DNA of 64,000 nucleotides from Acanthamoeba sp. SK_2022b (taxonomy: Eukaryota; Discosea; Longamoebia; Acanthamoebidae): NCBI GenBank assembly GCA_027943245.1, contig JANDJZ010001751.1:219291-283290 (forward strand). The letters are read 5' to 3'. The notes beneath the pieces were generated by a model. That model saw only the letters and a program-made list of their open reading frames with translations. It had not been told where the DNA came from and ran no database searches. Positions within the stretch are counted from its first letter, which is position 1; every line of letters begins with the position of its first letter. Shown here piece by piece: positions 28,824 to 43,080 of the stretch. The translations under genes were made by a program, and so were the position numbers.

Positions 28824-29798
28824 ATGTCATCACTGCAGTGCATTCAATGTGTTCCCGTCGGTTTCTTTGGGATGGTTCTGGGGGTTTTCGGCCTCGGCAG
28901 CGCCTGGCGATACGCCGCCACGCTCGGCTATGGGCCCGGCTGGCTGGGTGAGTCGCTCATCTTTCTCGGCAGTGCTATCTGGCTGGCGTTGGCGCTGATC
29001 TATCTCTGCCGCTGCCTGATTGACCCACGCGCGGTGCGTGACGAGTTTCGCAGCAACACTCAGTTCAGTTTTATCAGCTTGCTTCCGGCAGGCGGCGTGT
29101 TGGTGTCCATCGGTCTGCACCCCTACAGCCTGCCGCTGGCGAATGGGCTGATGGTCGCGGGCTCCGTCGGCCAGCTCATCTTCTCGGCCTGGCGCTGTGC
29201 GCCGTTGTGGCGCGGCGAGTTCGCGTCGGAGGCCACGACGCCGGGATTCTACCTGCCGACGGTGGCCGCTAACTTTATCTGCGCGATGGCGTTTGGCACC
29301 GCCGGCCACCCTGATATCGGCATGATGTTTCTTGGCGCCGGTTTGATTTCATGGCTGACCCTCGAACCCGCCATTATCCACCGTCTGCGCACCAAGGCCG
29401 CGCTGCCGGCCGCCGCCCGCGGCGTTATCGGTATTCAGCTGGCTCCGGCCTTTGTCGCCTGCTACGCGTGGTTATGCGTCAATGGCAACGACTTCGATAC
29501 GTTCGCCTTAATCCTGTTGGGCTACGGCCTGCTGCAGCTGTTTTTTATGTTCCGGTTGGTGCGTTGGTTTTTTGCCGGTGGCTTCAGCCCGGGCATGTGG
29601 GCTTTCTCGTTCGGCTTATCGGCGATGGCGAACGCGTCGCTGCGGTTGTTGCAGAGCCAGCGCGGGGCAGATATGCAAGTGCTGGCCTGGGGGCTGTTCG
29701 CGTTGGCTAACCTGCTGCTCGTCGGCCTGATGGTGAAGACGCTGTGGCTGCTGTTGCGTGGGAAACTGCTGCCCGCCAAAACGCCGGTGGCGGGATGA
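28824..29798 (+). CDS. TDT family transporter (TehA/SLAC1-like)
   Basis: This 324-residue membrane protein has about ten hydrophobic segments and the opening VPVGFFGMVLGVFGLGSAWRYA, which fits the tellurite-resistance/dicarboxylate transporter family that includes TehA and plant SLAC1 anion channels. No tehB methyltransferase gene is next to it. Ion specificity cannot be stated. It sits alone between emrD and the converging glpX. Confidence 0.8.
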   Translation: MSSLQCIQCVPVGFFGMVLGVFGLGSAWRYAATLGYGPGWLGESLIFLGSAIWLALALIYLCRCLIDPRAVRDEFRSNTQFSFISLLPAGGVLVSIGLHPYSLPLANGLMVAGSVGQLIFSAWRCAPLWRGEFASEATTPGFYLPTVAANFICAMAFGTAGHPDIGMMFLGAGLISWLTLEPAIIHRLRTKAALPAAARGVIGIQLAPAFVACYAWLCVNGNDFDTFALILLGYGLLQLFFMFRLVRWFFAGGFSPGMWAFSFGLSAMANASLRLLQSQRGADMQVLAWGLFALANLLLVGLMVKTLWLLLRGKLLPAKTPVAG

Positions 29799-29838
29799 AC
29801 CCGCCCTCAGCGGCTACTGGGGGCGGTCTCTTGTCGGC

Positions 29839-30849
29839 TTACAGCAAAAACTCGTGCAGCGCCGGGTCTTTGCGATCCAGATAGTGGGTCGAACGGATGC
29901 GGCGGATGGTGCGTGACTTGCCGCGGATCAGCAGGGTTTCGGTCGTGGCCATGTTGCCCTGGCGGCTGATACCCTCCAGCAGATCGCCCTTGGTGATGCC
30001 GGTGGCGGAGAAGATCACGTTGTCGTTGCGCGCCATCTGGTCCATGCGCAGCACCTGACCGGCCTCGATACCCATTTCCCGGCAGCGCGCCAGCTCCTGT
30101 TCGCCGATGCGGCGGTTCTCGGCGCTGTCGCCTTTCACTTCATGGCGCGGCAGCAAACGCGCCTGCATGTCGCCGTCCAGCGCGCGGATCACCGCGGCTG
30201 AGATCACCCCTTCCGGCGCGCCGCCGATGCCATACATCACATCGACCTCGCTTTCCGGCATGCAGGTGAGAATGGAGGCCGCCACGTCGCCGTCAGGAAT
30301 GGCGAACACCCGCACGCCCAGCTGCTGCATCTGCGCGATGACGCCGTCGTGGCGCGGTTTGGCCAAGACGATCACCGTCAGCTGCGACAGCGGTTTGCCC
30401 AGCCGTGCGGCGACGTTCTGCAGGTTCTCCGCCAGCGGCAGGTCGAGATCGATGGCGCCGCGCGCCGCCGGGCCGACCACCAGCTTCTCCATGTACATGT
30501 CCGGCGCGTGCAGGAAGGTGCCGCGATCGCCCACCGCCAATACCGCCAGCGCATTCGACTGGCCCATGGCGGTCATGCGGGTGCCTTCGATCGGATCGAC
30601 CGCGATGTCGACCGCGTCGCCCTGGCCGGTGCCGACCTGTTCGCCGATATACAGCATCGGCGCTTCGTCGATCTCGCCTTCGCCGATCACGATGCGGCCA
30701 TCGATATCCACTTTGTTGAGCATGATGCGCATGGCGTGGACCGCCGCGCCGTCGGCGGCGTTCTTGTCGCCGCGTCCCAGCCATTTGTAGCCCGCCAGCG
30801 CGGCGGCTTCGGTAACGCGGGAAAATTCGATGGCTAATTCACGTTTCAT
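29839..30849 (-). CDS. glpX: Class II fructose-1,6-bisphosphatase
   Basis: This 336-residue Mn-dependent phosphatase makes fructose 6-phosphate for gluconeogenesis. The metal-site stretches GEGEIDEAPML (about 56-66) and DPIEGT (85-90) are present. The frame is open to 30996 but the ATG at 30849 gives the exact family start MKRELAIEFSRVTEAAALAG. It follows glpK on the same strand, yet a strong terminator lies between, so it may be partly uncoupled from glpFK. Confidence 0.97.
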   Translation of the reverse strand: MKRELAIEFSRVTEAAALAGYKWLGRGDKNAADGAAVHAMRIMLNKVDIDGRIVIGEGEIDEAPMLYIGEQVGTGQGDAVDIAVDPIEGTRMTAMGQSNALAVLAVGDRGTFLHAPDMYMEKLVVGPAARGAIDLDLPLAENLQNVAARLGKPLSQLTVIVLAKPRHDGVIAQMQQLGVRVFAIPDGDVAASILTCMPESEVDVMYGIGGAPEGVISAAVIRALDGDMQARLLPRHEVKGDSAENRRIGEQELARCREMGIEAGQVLRMDQMARNDNVIFSATGITKGDLLEGISRQGNMATTETLLIRGKSRTIRRIRSTHYLDRKDPALHEFLL

Positions 30850-30923
30850 GGCAAACCTGTCTGTGAGAAAGGGAAGAAAATATCGGCAAAGTCTATCACA
30901 GCACGGTGGCGGCGGGGCGGGGC

Positions 30924-30953
30924 AAAAAAAAGCGCCGCCCGCAGGCAGCGCTT
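30924..30953 (-). terminator. Intrinsic terminator between glpK and glpX
   Basis: On the minus strand an AGCGCTGCC / GGCGGCGCT stem (30931-30952) is followed by eight T (30931-30924). It lies about 25 bases after the glpK stop. Confidence 0.85.
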
Positions 30954-30977
30954 GTTGGAGAAACGGCAGCGTCGAGA

Positions 30978-32528
<1,551 letters not shown>

Positions 32529-33374
32529 TCACGCTTTGCGCTGCTGGGTCTTGGCATCAGGCTCTTCTTCCGTCACGCAGACGTCGCACGGCAGGTGGCG
32601 GCCAATCAGCGCGCGGTAACCGAAAGCGCCCAGGCCACAGCCGACGATAGGGGCGAAGATCGGCACCAGGAAGTACGGGATGTCGCGTGCGCCGGTGAAG
32701 GCGACTTTGCCCCAGCCGGCCAGGTAGGCAAACAGTTTCGGCCCGAAGTCACGCGCCGGGTTCAACGCAAAGCCGGTCAATGGTCCCATGGAGGCGCCGA
32801 TCACGGCAATCAGAATACCGATCAGCAGCGGGGCCAGCGGGCCGCGCGGAATGCCGTTGCCGTCGTCGGTCAGCGCCAGGATCAGGCACATCAGAATGGC
32901 GGCGATCACCGTTTCTACCAGGAAGGCCTGGCCGACGGAGATGTGCGCGTTAGGGTAAGTCGAGAAGATGCCCGCCAGTTCGAGGCTTTCGTTGCTGCCG
33001 CGCACCATGTGGTGAGCCGCTTCAAAGTCGAAGAACAGGTTGTAGTACAGCCCATAGACCAGGGCAGCGGCGCAGAAGGCACCGGCGACCTGTGCAATGA
33101 TGTAAGGCACCACTTTGCGCCCGTCGAAGCAGGCGAACAGCCACAGAGCGAGGGTGACCGCAGGGTTGAGATGCGCGCCGGAAATGGCGGCGGTCAGATA
33201 GATGGCCATGGCGACGCCCAGGCCCCAAATGATGCTGATTTCCCACTGGCCGAAGCTGGCGCCCGCCAGTTTCAGCGCGGCAACGCAGCCTACGCCAAAG
33301 AAGATCAGCAGCGCCGTGCCGAGGAACTCGGCGATGCACTGGCCTTTTAATGTCGGACTGGTGGTTTGGCTCAT
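32529..33374 (-). CDS. glpF: Glycerol uptake facilitator (aquaglyceroporin)
   Basis: This 281-residue MIP-family channel has six membrane segments and the two pore motifs N70-P-A and N205-P-A-R, the latter with the D that marks glycerol facilitators (NPARDFGPK). The ATG at 33374 has AGGA upstream; the longer frame to 33392 was discarded. It is the first gene of glpFK, under an upstream region that matches the E. coli GlpR/CRP-controlled promoter. Confidence 0.97.
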   Translation of the reverse strand: MSQTTSPTLKGQCIAEFLGTALLIFFGVGCVAALKLAGASFGQWEISIIWGLGVAMAIYLTAAISGAHLNPAVTLALWLFACFDGRKVVPYIIAQVAGAFCAAALVYGLYYNLFFDFEAAHHMVRGSNESLELAGIFSTYPNAHISVGQAFLVETVIAAILMCLILALTDDGNGIPRGPLAPLLIGILIAVIGASMGPLTGFALNPARDFGPKLFAYLAGWGKVAFTGARDIPYFLVPIFAPIVGCGLGAFGYRALIGRHLPCDVCVTEEEPDAKTQQRKA

Positions 33375-33898
33375 AATGTTGTTGTCCTGCAAAACGGCGG
33401 TTGTTGGTTTATAGGCTCAGTTGGGTATACATCCGGCCTATGGGCACAGTTTTTTTCATCTCGTCCAATTATTGAATAAGGACGTGATGTAAATTTATCG
33501 TTAACGAACATAAACGAGAAATAGCGAAATCAAAATGTGTGTGGCGCGTCATAAAATTGAGCGATTTCGCGTCGTTTAGTGTTCTTTCTGAGCCATAAAA
33601 GTGTGATCTGACCAGTGGTTTGGCGAGGGTTGTTAACAACTCGCGGCGGTGGCGGCGGGGATTTTCAGTTTTTGCTGATGGCGGGGGCAGGAAAATTGCA
33701 ACAGACTGCGCGATGATCCGGTATGTTGCTAGACAGGCGGAGACTGGCTACTTACAATCGTTTTTAACGAATCGAGACTGGCGCGCCTTCCGTAACGGCG
33801 CGCGTCACTGAGCGCGATGCAATATTCGCAGTAGCTGCAGCCGACGTTGCGGCCGCTACTTATAGATGTACGCCTTGCTATCATGAGGGGACTGAAGC
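33375..33898. promoter_or_regulatory. glpF / zapB intergenic region with GlpR and CRP sites
   Basis: Read on the minus strand, 33491-33530 closely resembles the E. coli glpFK control region: a TTCGCTATTTCTCGTTTA element followed by TGTTCGTTAACGATAAA, two GlpR operators overlapping the promoter. A CRP-like site with CACACACATTTTG lies just upstream (about 33531-33553). The remaining ~340 bases toward zapB contain no gene I can support. They should hold the zapB promoter, and the zapB ribosome site GAGGGGAC is at the end. Confidence 0.75.
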
Positions 33899-34138
33899 AT
33901 GTCATTTGAAGTATTTGAGAAACTGGAAGCAAAAGTACAGCAGGCGATTGATACCATCACCTTGTTGCAGATGGAAATTGAAGAGCTGAAAGACAAAAAC
34001 AACTCTCTGTCGCAGGAAGTTCAGGCTGCCTCCGGCAACCACGAAGCGCTGGTGCGCGAAAACCAACAGCTGAAAGAAGAACAGCACGTATGGCAAGATC
34101 GCCTGCGCGCTCTGCTGGGCAAAATGGAAGAGGTCTGA
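33899..34138 (+). CDS. zapB: Cell division protein ZapB
   Basis: This 79-residue protein is a single coiled coil from end to end, with regular heptads through [20 protein letters not shown] and a closing LLGKMEEV. ZapB links ZapA-bound FtsZ rings to MatP and the chromosome terminus. GAGGGGAC precedes the ATG. It is a lone gene closed by a terminator shared with converging rraA. Confidence 0.95.
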   Translation: MSFEVFEKLEAKVQQAIDTITLLQMEIEELKDKNNSLSQEVQAASGNHEALVRENQQLKEEQHVWQDRLRALLGKMEEV

Positions 34139-34160
34139 TTCCTCACGCCATGCAGCAACG

Positions 34161-34186
34161 AAAAGGGCGCCTCAGGCGCCCTTTTT
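34161..34186. terminator. Bidirectional terminator between zapB and rraA
   Basis: A GGGCGCC / GGCGCCC stem (34165-34181) has AAAA on its left and TTTTT on its right. Confidence 0.88.
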
Positions 34187-34198
34187 CATGACCGAAAA

Positions 34199-34690
<492 letters not shown>

Positions 34691-34759
34691 TTACGTCTGT
34701 TTGCCGCTGGAATGTTCAGTATATCCCTTTATTCGCCCTGTTGGCAAAATCATCAGTTT

Positions 34760-35677
34760 TTAACTGAGCGCCACGCCGATGGCGAACAGCAGGTTGGCCA
34801 GCAACGCCGCCTTGACCATGTGTTCCAGCATCGGCCGCATGCCGACCGGCGTCGGATCGCGCAACACGCGCAGGCCGTGGCGCACCAGCAGCGGGATCGC
34901 CAGCACGAACAGCCAGCCCCACGGGCTGTGGAGATTGAACAGCGTAAACAGCGCGAAACACAGCACCGCGCCGCCGAGCAGCAGGGCATGGTAAATGCGC
35001 GCCTTGTGCGGGCCGAGGCGCACCGCCAGCGTGTTCTTGCCGTTTTCGCGATCGCTCTCGATATCGCGCAGATTGTTGATGTTGAGCACCGCCGTCGCCA
35101 GCAGGCCACAGGCGGTGGCCGGCAGCATCACGACGCTGTCGAAGGTGTGCGTTTGCAAATAGTAGGTGCCGGCCACGCTCAGCCAGCCGAAGAACACCAG
35201 CACCGAGATGTCGCCCAGCCCCAAATACCCGTAGGGCTTGTTGCCGACGGTATAGGTGATGGCCGCCACGATAGACAGCCCGCCCAGCACCAGGAAGCCC
35301 ACCACGTCGCTGGGTTGCTCGCAGGCGACGGCGATCAGCGAACAGCCGGCGAGGGCAATCAGCACCACCGTCACCACCAGCGCCCGTTTCATCTGCGCCT
35401 GGGTGATCATGCCTTTTTGCATGCCGCGCAACGGCCCGATGCGATCTTCTTTGTCGCTGCCTTTGACCGCATCGCCGTAGTCGTTCGCCAGGTTGGAGAG
35501 GATCTGCAGCAGGCCGGCGGTCAACAGCGCCAGCAGCGCCACTTCAGGTTTCAGGCTGCCGTGCCAGGCGGCGATGGCCGAGCCGACCACGATGGAGGCA
35601 AAAGCCAACGGCAGGGTGCGGGGGCGTAGACTTTCCAGCCAGGCGGAGATCGGGGTGGTGGAGGTTGATGAGCTCAT
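34760..35677 (-). CDS. menA: 1,4-dihydroxy-2-naphthoate octaprenyltransferase
   Basis: This 305-residue UbiA-superfamily membrane enzyme attaches the polyprenyl tail in menaquinone synthesis. The two Mg/diphosphate motifs are NDYGD (65-69) and NNLRDIESD (about 201-209), with nine predicted membrane segments. It is encoded between hslU and rraA on the same strand, as in E. coli. Confidence 0.96.
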   Translation of the reverse strand: MSSSTSTTPISAWLESLRPRTLPLAFASIVVGSAIAAWHGSLKPEVALLALLTAGLLQILSNLANDYGDAVKGSDKEDRIGPLRGMQKGMITQAQMKRALVVTVVLIALAGCSLIAVACEQPSDVVGFLVLGGLSIVAAITYTVGNKPYGYLGLGDISVLVFFGWLSVAGTYYLQTHTFDSVVMLPATACGLLATAVLNINNLRDIESDRENGKNTLAVRLGPHKARIYHALLLGGAVLCFALFTLFNLHSPWGWLFVLAIPLLVRHGLRVLRDPTPVGMRPMLEHMVKAALLANLLFAIGVALS

Positions 35678-35720
35678 GTTTCGCTTCTGTCAGTGAGTTG
35701 CGGTGTCCGTTAGAAATAAT

Positions 35721-35743
35721 TGTGGGAGGCAATGCCTCCCACA
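35721..35743 (-). terminator. Hairpin between hslU and menA
   Basis: TGTGGGAGGC / GCCTCCCACA forms a 10-bp stem with a three-base loop. The following T content is low on the minus strand, so termination is probably partial. Confidence 0.55.
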
Positions 35744-35773
35744 CAGATGACTGACAAGACAATGATTGAGCGA

Positions 35774-37108
35774 TTATAGGATAAAACGACTCAAATCTTC
35801 ATCCGCCACCAGTTCATCCAGATGACTGCGCACGTAATCCGCATCAATTGTAATGGATTGGCCATTAATTTCACTCGCATCGTAGGAAATATCTTCCATC
35901 AGACGTTCCAGCACGGTGTGCAGACGACGCGCGCCGATGTTCTCGGTGCTTTCGTTGACCTGCCACGCGGCTTCGGCGATGCGGCGGATGCCGTCGGCGG
36001 TGAACTCGATGTTGACGCCTTCGGTGCCCATCAGCGCTTTGTACTGCTCGGTCAGCGACGCGCTCGGCTCGGTCAGGATGCGCTCGAAGTCTTCGGTGGT
36101 CAGCGCCTGCAGCTCAACGCGGATCGGCAGACGACCCTGCAGTTCCGGGATCAGATCCGACGGATTGGCGGTCTGGAACGCGCCGGAAGCGATGAACAGG
36201 ATGTGGTCGGTCTTCACCATACCGTGCTTGGTCGACACGGTGCAGCCTTCCACCAGCGGCAGCAGATCGCGCTGCACGCCTTCGCGCGAGACGTCCGGAC
36301 CGGAGCTCTGGCCGCCGCGCTTACAGATTTTGTCGATCTCGTCGATAAACACGATGCCGTGCTGTTCAACCGCTTCGATCGCCTGCTCTTTCAGCTCTTC
36401 CGGGTTCACCAGCTTGGCGGCTTCTTCTTCCACCAGCAGCTTGAAGGCTTCTTTGATCTTCACCTTGCGCGGCTTTTGCTTCTGGCCGCCGAGGTTCTGG
36501 AACATCGACTGCAGCTGGTTGGTCATCTCTTCCATGCCCGGAGGCGCCATGATTTCCACACCCATCGGTGCCGCGGCCAGATCGATTTCGATCTCTTTGT
36601 CGTCCAGCTGGCCTTCGCGCAGTTTCTTGCGGAATGCCTGGCGGGCGGCGGACGGCTCCTGATGCTCTTCCGGCTGGCCCCAGTTGTTCTTGGCCGGCGG
36701 GATCAGCACGTCGAGAATGCGCTCTTCGGCCAACTCTTCGGCACGGGTGCGGTTTTTCTCGATCGACTGCATGCGCACCATTTTGATGGCGGCATCGGTC
36801 AGATCGCGGATGATGGAATCCACTTCTTTGCCCACATAGCCCACTTCGGTGAACTTGGTGGCTTCAACCTTGATGAACGGCGCGTTGGCCAGCTTCGCCA
36901 GACGACGGGCGATTTCGGTTTTACCGACGCCGGTTGGGCCGATCATCAGAATGTTTTTCGGGGTCACTTCGTGACGCAGCATCTCGTTGAGCTGCATCCG
37001 GCGCCAGCGGTTGCGCAGGGCAATGGCGACAGCGCGTTTGGCCTTGTTTTGGCCAATGATATAGCTGTCCAGTTCGCTGACGATCTCGCGCGGGGTCATT
37101 TCAGACAT
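35774..37108 (-). CDS. hslU: ATP-dependent protease ATPase subunit HslU
   Basis: This 444-residue AAA+ unfoldase feeds substrates to the HslV peptidase. Walker A is GPTGVGKT (57-64), Walker B is IVFIDEID near residue 255, the I-domain lies between them (about 110-240) and the C-terminus ends in LSRFIL, the tail that docks into HslV. It starts 12 bases after hslV. In E. coli the pair is heat-shock induced. Confidence 0.98.
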   Translation of the reverse strand: MSEMTPREIVSELDSYIIGQNKAKRAVAIALRNRWRRMQLNEMLRHEVTPKNILMIGPTGVGKTEIARRLAKLANAPFIKVEATKFTEVGYVGKEVDSIIRDLTDAAIKMVRMQSIEKNRTRAEELAEERILDVLIPPAKNNWGQPEEHQEPSAARQAFRKKLREGQLDDKEIEIDLAAAPMGVEIMAPPGMEEMTNQLQSMFQNLGGQKQKPRKVKIKEAFKLLVEEEAAKLVNPEELKEQAIEAVEQHGIVFIDEIDKICKRGGQSSGPDVSREGVQRDLLPLVEGCTVSTKHGMVKTDHILFIASGAFQTANPSDLIPELQGRLPIRVELQALTTEDFERILTEPSASLTEQYKALMGTEGVNIEFTADGIRRIAEAAWQVNESTENIGARRLHTVLERLMEDISYDASEINGQSITIDADYVRSHLDELVADEDLSRFIL

Positions 37109-37120
37109 GGTATTCGATCC

Positions 37121-37651
37121 TTACGCTTTGGAAGGCAATTCTTCAATGGTGTGGAAATGGTTGGTGTAAATACAGATGTCGCCGGCGATGTTGAGGGATT
37201 TCTCAACGATGTCGCGGGCGCTCAGCTCGGTATTTTCCAACATGGCGCGGGCTGCGGCCTGGGCGTACGGGCCGCCGGAGCCGATGGCGATCAGATCGTT
37301 TTCCGGCTGCACCACATCGCCGTTGCCGGTGATGATCAGCGAGGCGGTTTCATCGGCGACCGCCAGCAGCGCTTCGAGCTTGCGCAGCATGCGGTCGGTG
37401 CGCCAGTCTTTCGCCAGCTCGACGGCGGCTTTCACCAGGTGGCCCTGATGCATTTCCAGTTTGCGTTCAAACAGTTCAAACAGCGTGAAGGCGTCAGCGG
37501 TGCCACCGGCGAAACCGGCGATCACTTTGTCGTTATACAGGCGACGCACTTTCTTGACGTTACCCTTCATCACCGTATTACCCAGGGTTGCCTGGCCATC
37601 ACCACCGATGACGACCTGGCCGTTGCGGCGTACGCTTACAATTGTTGTCAC
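37121..37651 (-). CDS. hslV: ATP-dependent protease peptidase subunit HslV
   Basis: This 176-residue N-terminal nucleophile peptidase forms a double hexamer. After removal of Met1 the catalytic residue is Thr2 of [32 protein letters not shown] is also diagnostic. It is upstream of hslU and downstream of ftsN on the same strand. Confidence 0.98.
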   Translation of the reverse strand: MTTIVSVRRNGQVVIGGDGQATLGNTVMKGNVKKVRRLYNDKVIAGFAGGTADAFTLFELFERKLEMHQGHLVKAAVELAKDWRTDRMLRKLEALLAVADETASLIITGNGDVVQPENDLIAIGSGGPYAQAAARAMLENTELSARDIVEKSLNIAGDICIYTNHFHTIEELPSKA

Positions 37652-37753
37652 GAGCAGACCCTCGTTAAAGACGGAAAGAAGTCCCCGCAGCGCCTGCTTT
37701 CGCAGACGCTACGAGGCATATTGAGAGTATAGATGGGGGGGGATTGACGCTTT

Positions 37754-38689
37754 TCAACCCCCAACGGAGAGGGGAATGCAACTCGACATGCCGACGCCCT
37801 TCAGGCGCGAAAGGGTTTTGTCCGCGGCGGCGCGGCTGCTGTACGGGCCGAGCACCACGCGATTCCAACCGCCGCCGGCGGTGATGCGGCTCTCGATGCC
37901 TTCGAACGCCAGGCGCGCACGCACGGATTCAGCCTGATCGGTGGCGCGGAACGAACCGCATTGCACCATCCACTTCTGCTTCGATTCCGGTTTGGTTTCC
38001 TGCTTGGCCGTTTCCTGCTTCACTTCCGGTTTGGGCTCCGGCTTCGGTTGCGGCTTCGGCTCAGGCTGTTTCACCTGCACCGGTTGCTGGGTAGTCGGTT
38101 TTGGCTGCGGGTGCGGCTGCACCGGCACGGTAGTGGCCCCGTTGCTGAACGGGTTGCGCGGCGGCTGGCTGACCTGCTGCTGTTGCTGTACCGGCTGCTG
38201 CTGCATTTGCTGTTGTTGCATCTGCTGCTGTTGGCGGGTGCTGCGCGCGTTGGCCTGGCCCGGATCGTTATACGGCACTTCGTTCAGCTGCGTCGGGCGC
38301 TGCTGCATATCGGCCTGCATCTGCTCCAGCAGCTGCCGCTGTTCGGCGGTCAGCTGAGTTTTGGAATTGAGCTCGCCGCCGGCCGTCGGTTCGGTCGGGG
38401 TTTGCACGCCGATCTGCCGGTTTTCCAGCTCTTTGATGTAGCGCCAGCGCTCTTCCGGCTTCGGCGGCAGGCCGTTGCCGGGGCGCGTGGTGTGCGCAGG
38501 CAACAACGGCGCGTCTTCCGGCTTGTTGTGGGTAATGAAATAGAGGCCACCGACAAAGACAACCAGCAACGCGGCGGCTAACGCCAGCACGGTTTTGGAA
38601 ACCTTCGGAGAACTGCGTTTTTTACGGCTGGGGGTTTTACGCTTAGCTCCTGCTGCGCGCCCACGGCTTACATAGTCTTTTTGTGCCAC
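37754..38689 (-). CDS. ftsN: Cell division protein FtsN
   Basis: This 311-residue bitopic protein has a short cytoplasmic part that contacts FtsA (MAQKDYVSRGRAAGAKRK), one membrane segment (about 34-54), a long Pro/Gln-rich periplasmic linker with glutamine runs (150-180) and PKPEPKP-type repeats (215-235), and a C-terminal SPOR domain (about 238-311) that binds denuded septal glycan. FtsN triggers septal peptidoglycan synthesis. The low-complexity linker is variable in the family. Confidence 0.96.
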   Translation of the reverse strand: MAQKDYVSRGRAAGAKRKTPSRKKRSSPKVSKTVLALAAALLVVFVGGLYFITHNKPEDAPLLPAHTTRPGNGLPPKPEERWRYIKELENRQIGVQTPTEPTAGGELNSKTQLTAEQRQLLEQMQADMQQRPTQLNEVPYNDPGQANARSTRQQQQMQQQQMQQQPVQQQQQVSQPPRNPFSNGATTVPVQPHPQPKPTTQQPVQVKQPEPKPQPKPEPKPEVKQETAKQETKPESKQKWMVQCGSFRATDQAESVRARLAFEGIESRITAGGGWNRVVLGPYSSRAAADKTLSRLKGVGMSSCIPLSVGG

Positions 38690-38754
38690 TATTATTCCGC
38701 TGTGTCCTGATGAGAGGATAAGTCCGTCATGTTACTGAACCCTAAAATATTTGA

Positions 38755-39783
38755 CTAGCGTTTCGGGGCAGCGGTGCTGCCTCTGATAATCAATTCACTG
38801 TCCAATAGCCGGGAGCCGCTGGCCACCGTCTGGCCGTTCAACTGCTCCAGCAGCAACAACATCGCCTGCTGACCGATCTGGAAGCGCGGCTGCGCCACCG
38901 TGGTCAGCGGCGGATCGCAATACTGCGCCAGCTTGAGGTCGTCAAAGCCGACGATCGACAGATCCTGCGGTACCCGCAGCCCCATTTTCTTCGCCTGGGA
39001 CAGCACGCCGATCGCCATGACGTCGCTGTGGCAGAATACCGCCGTTGGCGGTTTCGGCTGCGCCATCAGCGCCGTCAGCGCTTGCGCGCCGGCTTCGTAG
39101 GTAAAATCACCCCGGGTAATATAGCTGCTTTCGACGGTAATGCCATTACGACGTAGCGCTTGAACGTAACCCTGCAGCCGATAATGGCTCAGCGGCATCT
39201 GTTCCGGCCCGGCGACGCAGGCGATCTGCCGGTGGCCCAATTGATGCAAATAATGCACGGCTTCAAAGGCGGCGGTCAGGTTGTCGATGTGCACCGTCGG
39301 CAGTTCCAGCTCGGGGGCGAACTCGTTGGCCATCACCATCGGCGGCAGGTTGCGCTGTTCTTCCTTGCTGGCGTCGAACGGCAGGTTGGAGCCCAGCAGC
39401 AGCATGCCGTCGATCTGTTTGGTGATGATCAGATTGACGAAGGTGCGCTCTTGCTGGTTTTGCTGCGCGCAGTCGCCGATCAGCACCAGATAGCCTTGTT
39501 GGGCGGCGGTCTGTTCGATCCCCTGGATCACATCGGCGAAAAACGGATCGCAGATGTCGGGCACGATCACCAGGATGGTGCGGGATTCGTTGCGCTTGAT
39601 ATTGCGTGACAGAGCATGAGGAGAATAACCCACGGCCAGGACGGCCTGTTCCACTTTCTGGCGCGTCGGCGTTGACACCTTTTCCGGGTTCATCAGCGCA
39701 CGCGATACGGTAGCCGTTGAAACGCCCGCCATTTCGGCGACGTCTTTCATGGTCGCCATGGATAACTCTTTCTTGTGTTCCAA
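38755..39783 (-). CDS. cytR: LacI-family repressor CytR
   Basis: This 342-residue regulator has a LacI-type helix-turn-helix (MKDVAEMAGVSTATVSRALMN, residues 12-32), a hinge and a periplasmic-binding-protein-like domain that binds cytidine. It represses nucleoside uptake and catabolism genes together with CRP. The DNA-binding and LIGDCAQQNQQE blocks match E. coli CytR. The 291 bases between it and priA contain no gene I can support. Confidence 0.94.
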   Translation of the reverse strand: MEHKKELSMATMKDVAEMAGVSTATVSRALMNPEKVSTPTRQKVEQAVLAVGYSPHALSRNIKRNESRTILVIVPDICDPFFADVIQGIEQTAAQQGYLVLIGDCAQQNQQERTFVNLIITKQIDGMLLLGSNLPFDASKEEQRNLPPMVMANEFAPELELPTVHIDNLTAAFEAVHYLHQLGHRQIACVAGPEQMPLSHYRLQGYVQALRRNGITVESSYITRGDFTYEAGAQALTALMAQPKPPTAVFCHSDVMAIGVLSQAKKMGLRVPQDLSIVGFDDLKLAQYCDPPLTTVAQPRFQIGQQAMLLLLEQLNGQTVASGSRLLDSELIIRGSTAAPKR

Positions 39784-40074
39784 CGCCTTTCTCCTTGCGT
39801 CAGCCCCATGCCGACGCCACTACTGCTGTTTGCTCACAATGTCCGGCATGCGGTGGCGAGATTGTTGTCATTGAGCGCCACTCGCGTTCGGGCACTCCGT
39901 CGCGCTGCGATGTGGCGACAAAATTTGCCCTCGCAGACATTCTAAACAGAATACGCCCCGCCTTTGTTACCTAATTTGCATAAAAAATGTGACCTGAGAA
40001 GGTTTTTTAGCGTTCGCTCGCAATTTCAAGGGTAAACGTTTGCACTGCGGCAGCTAAATCGGACTTTTCCGGGA

Positions 40075-42453
<2,379 letters not shown>

Positions 42454-42469
42454 TTAACTGAGGTTTCCC

Positions 42470-42685
42470 ATGAAACAAGGTATCCACCCAAAATACGAAG
42501 AAGTTACTGCTAACTGCTCTTGCGGTAACGTGATGAAGATCCGCTCCACCGTGGGCCACGATCTGAACCTGGACGTTTGTGGCGCATGCCACCCGTTCTA
42601 CACTGGCAAGCAGCGTGACGTTGCTACCGGTGGCCGCGTTGACCGCTTCAACAAGCGTTTCAGCGTACCAGGCGCTAAGAAATAA
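42470..42685 (+). CDS. rpmE: 50S ribosomal protein L31 (zinc form)
   Basis: This 71-residue protein has the four zinc-type cysteines CSCG (16 and 18) and CGACHPF (37 and 40), marking the primary L31 rather than the zinc-free YkgM type. It bridges the ribosomal subunits. The gene is divergent from priA and is followed by a compact terminator. Confidence 0.98.
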   Translation: MKQGIHPKYEEVTANCSCGNVMKIRSTVGHDLNLDVCGACHPFYTGKQRDVATGGRVDRFNKRFSVPGAKK

Positions 42686-42704
42686 GATTTCTTATCGTCC
42701 GATG

Positions 42705-42730
42705 AAAAAGGCGCCTTTGGCGCCTTTTTT
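42705..42730. terminator. Terminator after rpmE
   Basis: A GGCGCC / GGCGCC stem with a TTT loop (42710-42724) is flanked by AAAAA and TTTTTT. It also faces the end of metJ and may work both ways. Confidence 0.88.
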
Positions 42731-42762
42731 CGTTTCTGCCGCCGGCGTTCGCCGGACGGTTC

Positions 42763-43080
42763 TCAATATTCCCAGGTATCGGGATCGACACCCAGTTCGC
42801 GCATCAGCACTTTTGCGGCTTCCGGGATTTCATCGCTGCGCTCTTTGCGCAGGTCTTCATCGTTCGGCAGCGGCTGGCCGGTAAAGGCATGCAGAAACGC
42901 TTCGCACAGCAGTTCGCTGTTGGTGGCGTGGCGCAGGTTGTTCACCTGGCGACGGGTCCGTTCGTCGGTGAGGATTTTCAGGACCTTCAGCGGAATGGAT
43001 ACCGTGATCTTTTTGACTTGCTCGCTTTTTTTACCGTGTTCAGCGTAAGGGCTGACATACTCGCCGTTCCACTCAGCCAT
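42763..43080 (-). CDS. metJ: Methionine repressor MetJ
   Basis: This 105-residue ribbon-helix-helix repressor uses SAM as corepressor. The beta ribbon [21 protein letters not shown] (about 22-42) inserts into the major groove of met boxes. Identity to the E. coli protein is very high by eye. It is divergent from metB, and met boxes lie between the two genes, allowing autoregulation. Confidence 0.98.
   Translation of the reverse strand: MAEWNGEYVSPYAEHGKKSEQVKKITVSIPLKVLKILTDERTRRQVNNLRHATNSELLCEAFLHAFTGQPLPNDEDLRKERSDEIPEAAKVLMRELGVDPDTWEY

Noticed and set aside
35822..37732. 636-codon open frame on the plus strand
   Set aside because: It covers hslU and hslV in antisense and has no recognisable domain.
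38150..38240. Glutamine-codon repeats as a separate repeat element
   Set aside because: They encode the Gln-rich linker of FtsN, a normal low-complexity region of that protein.
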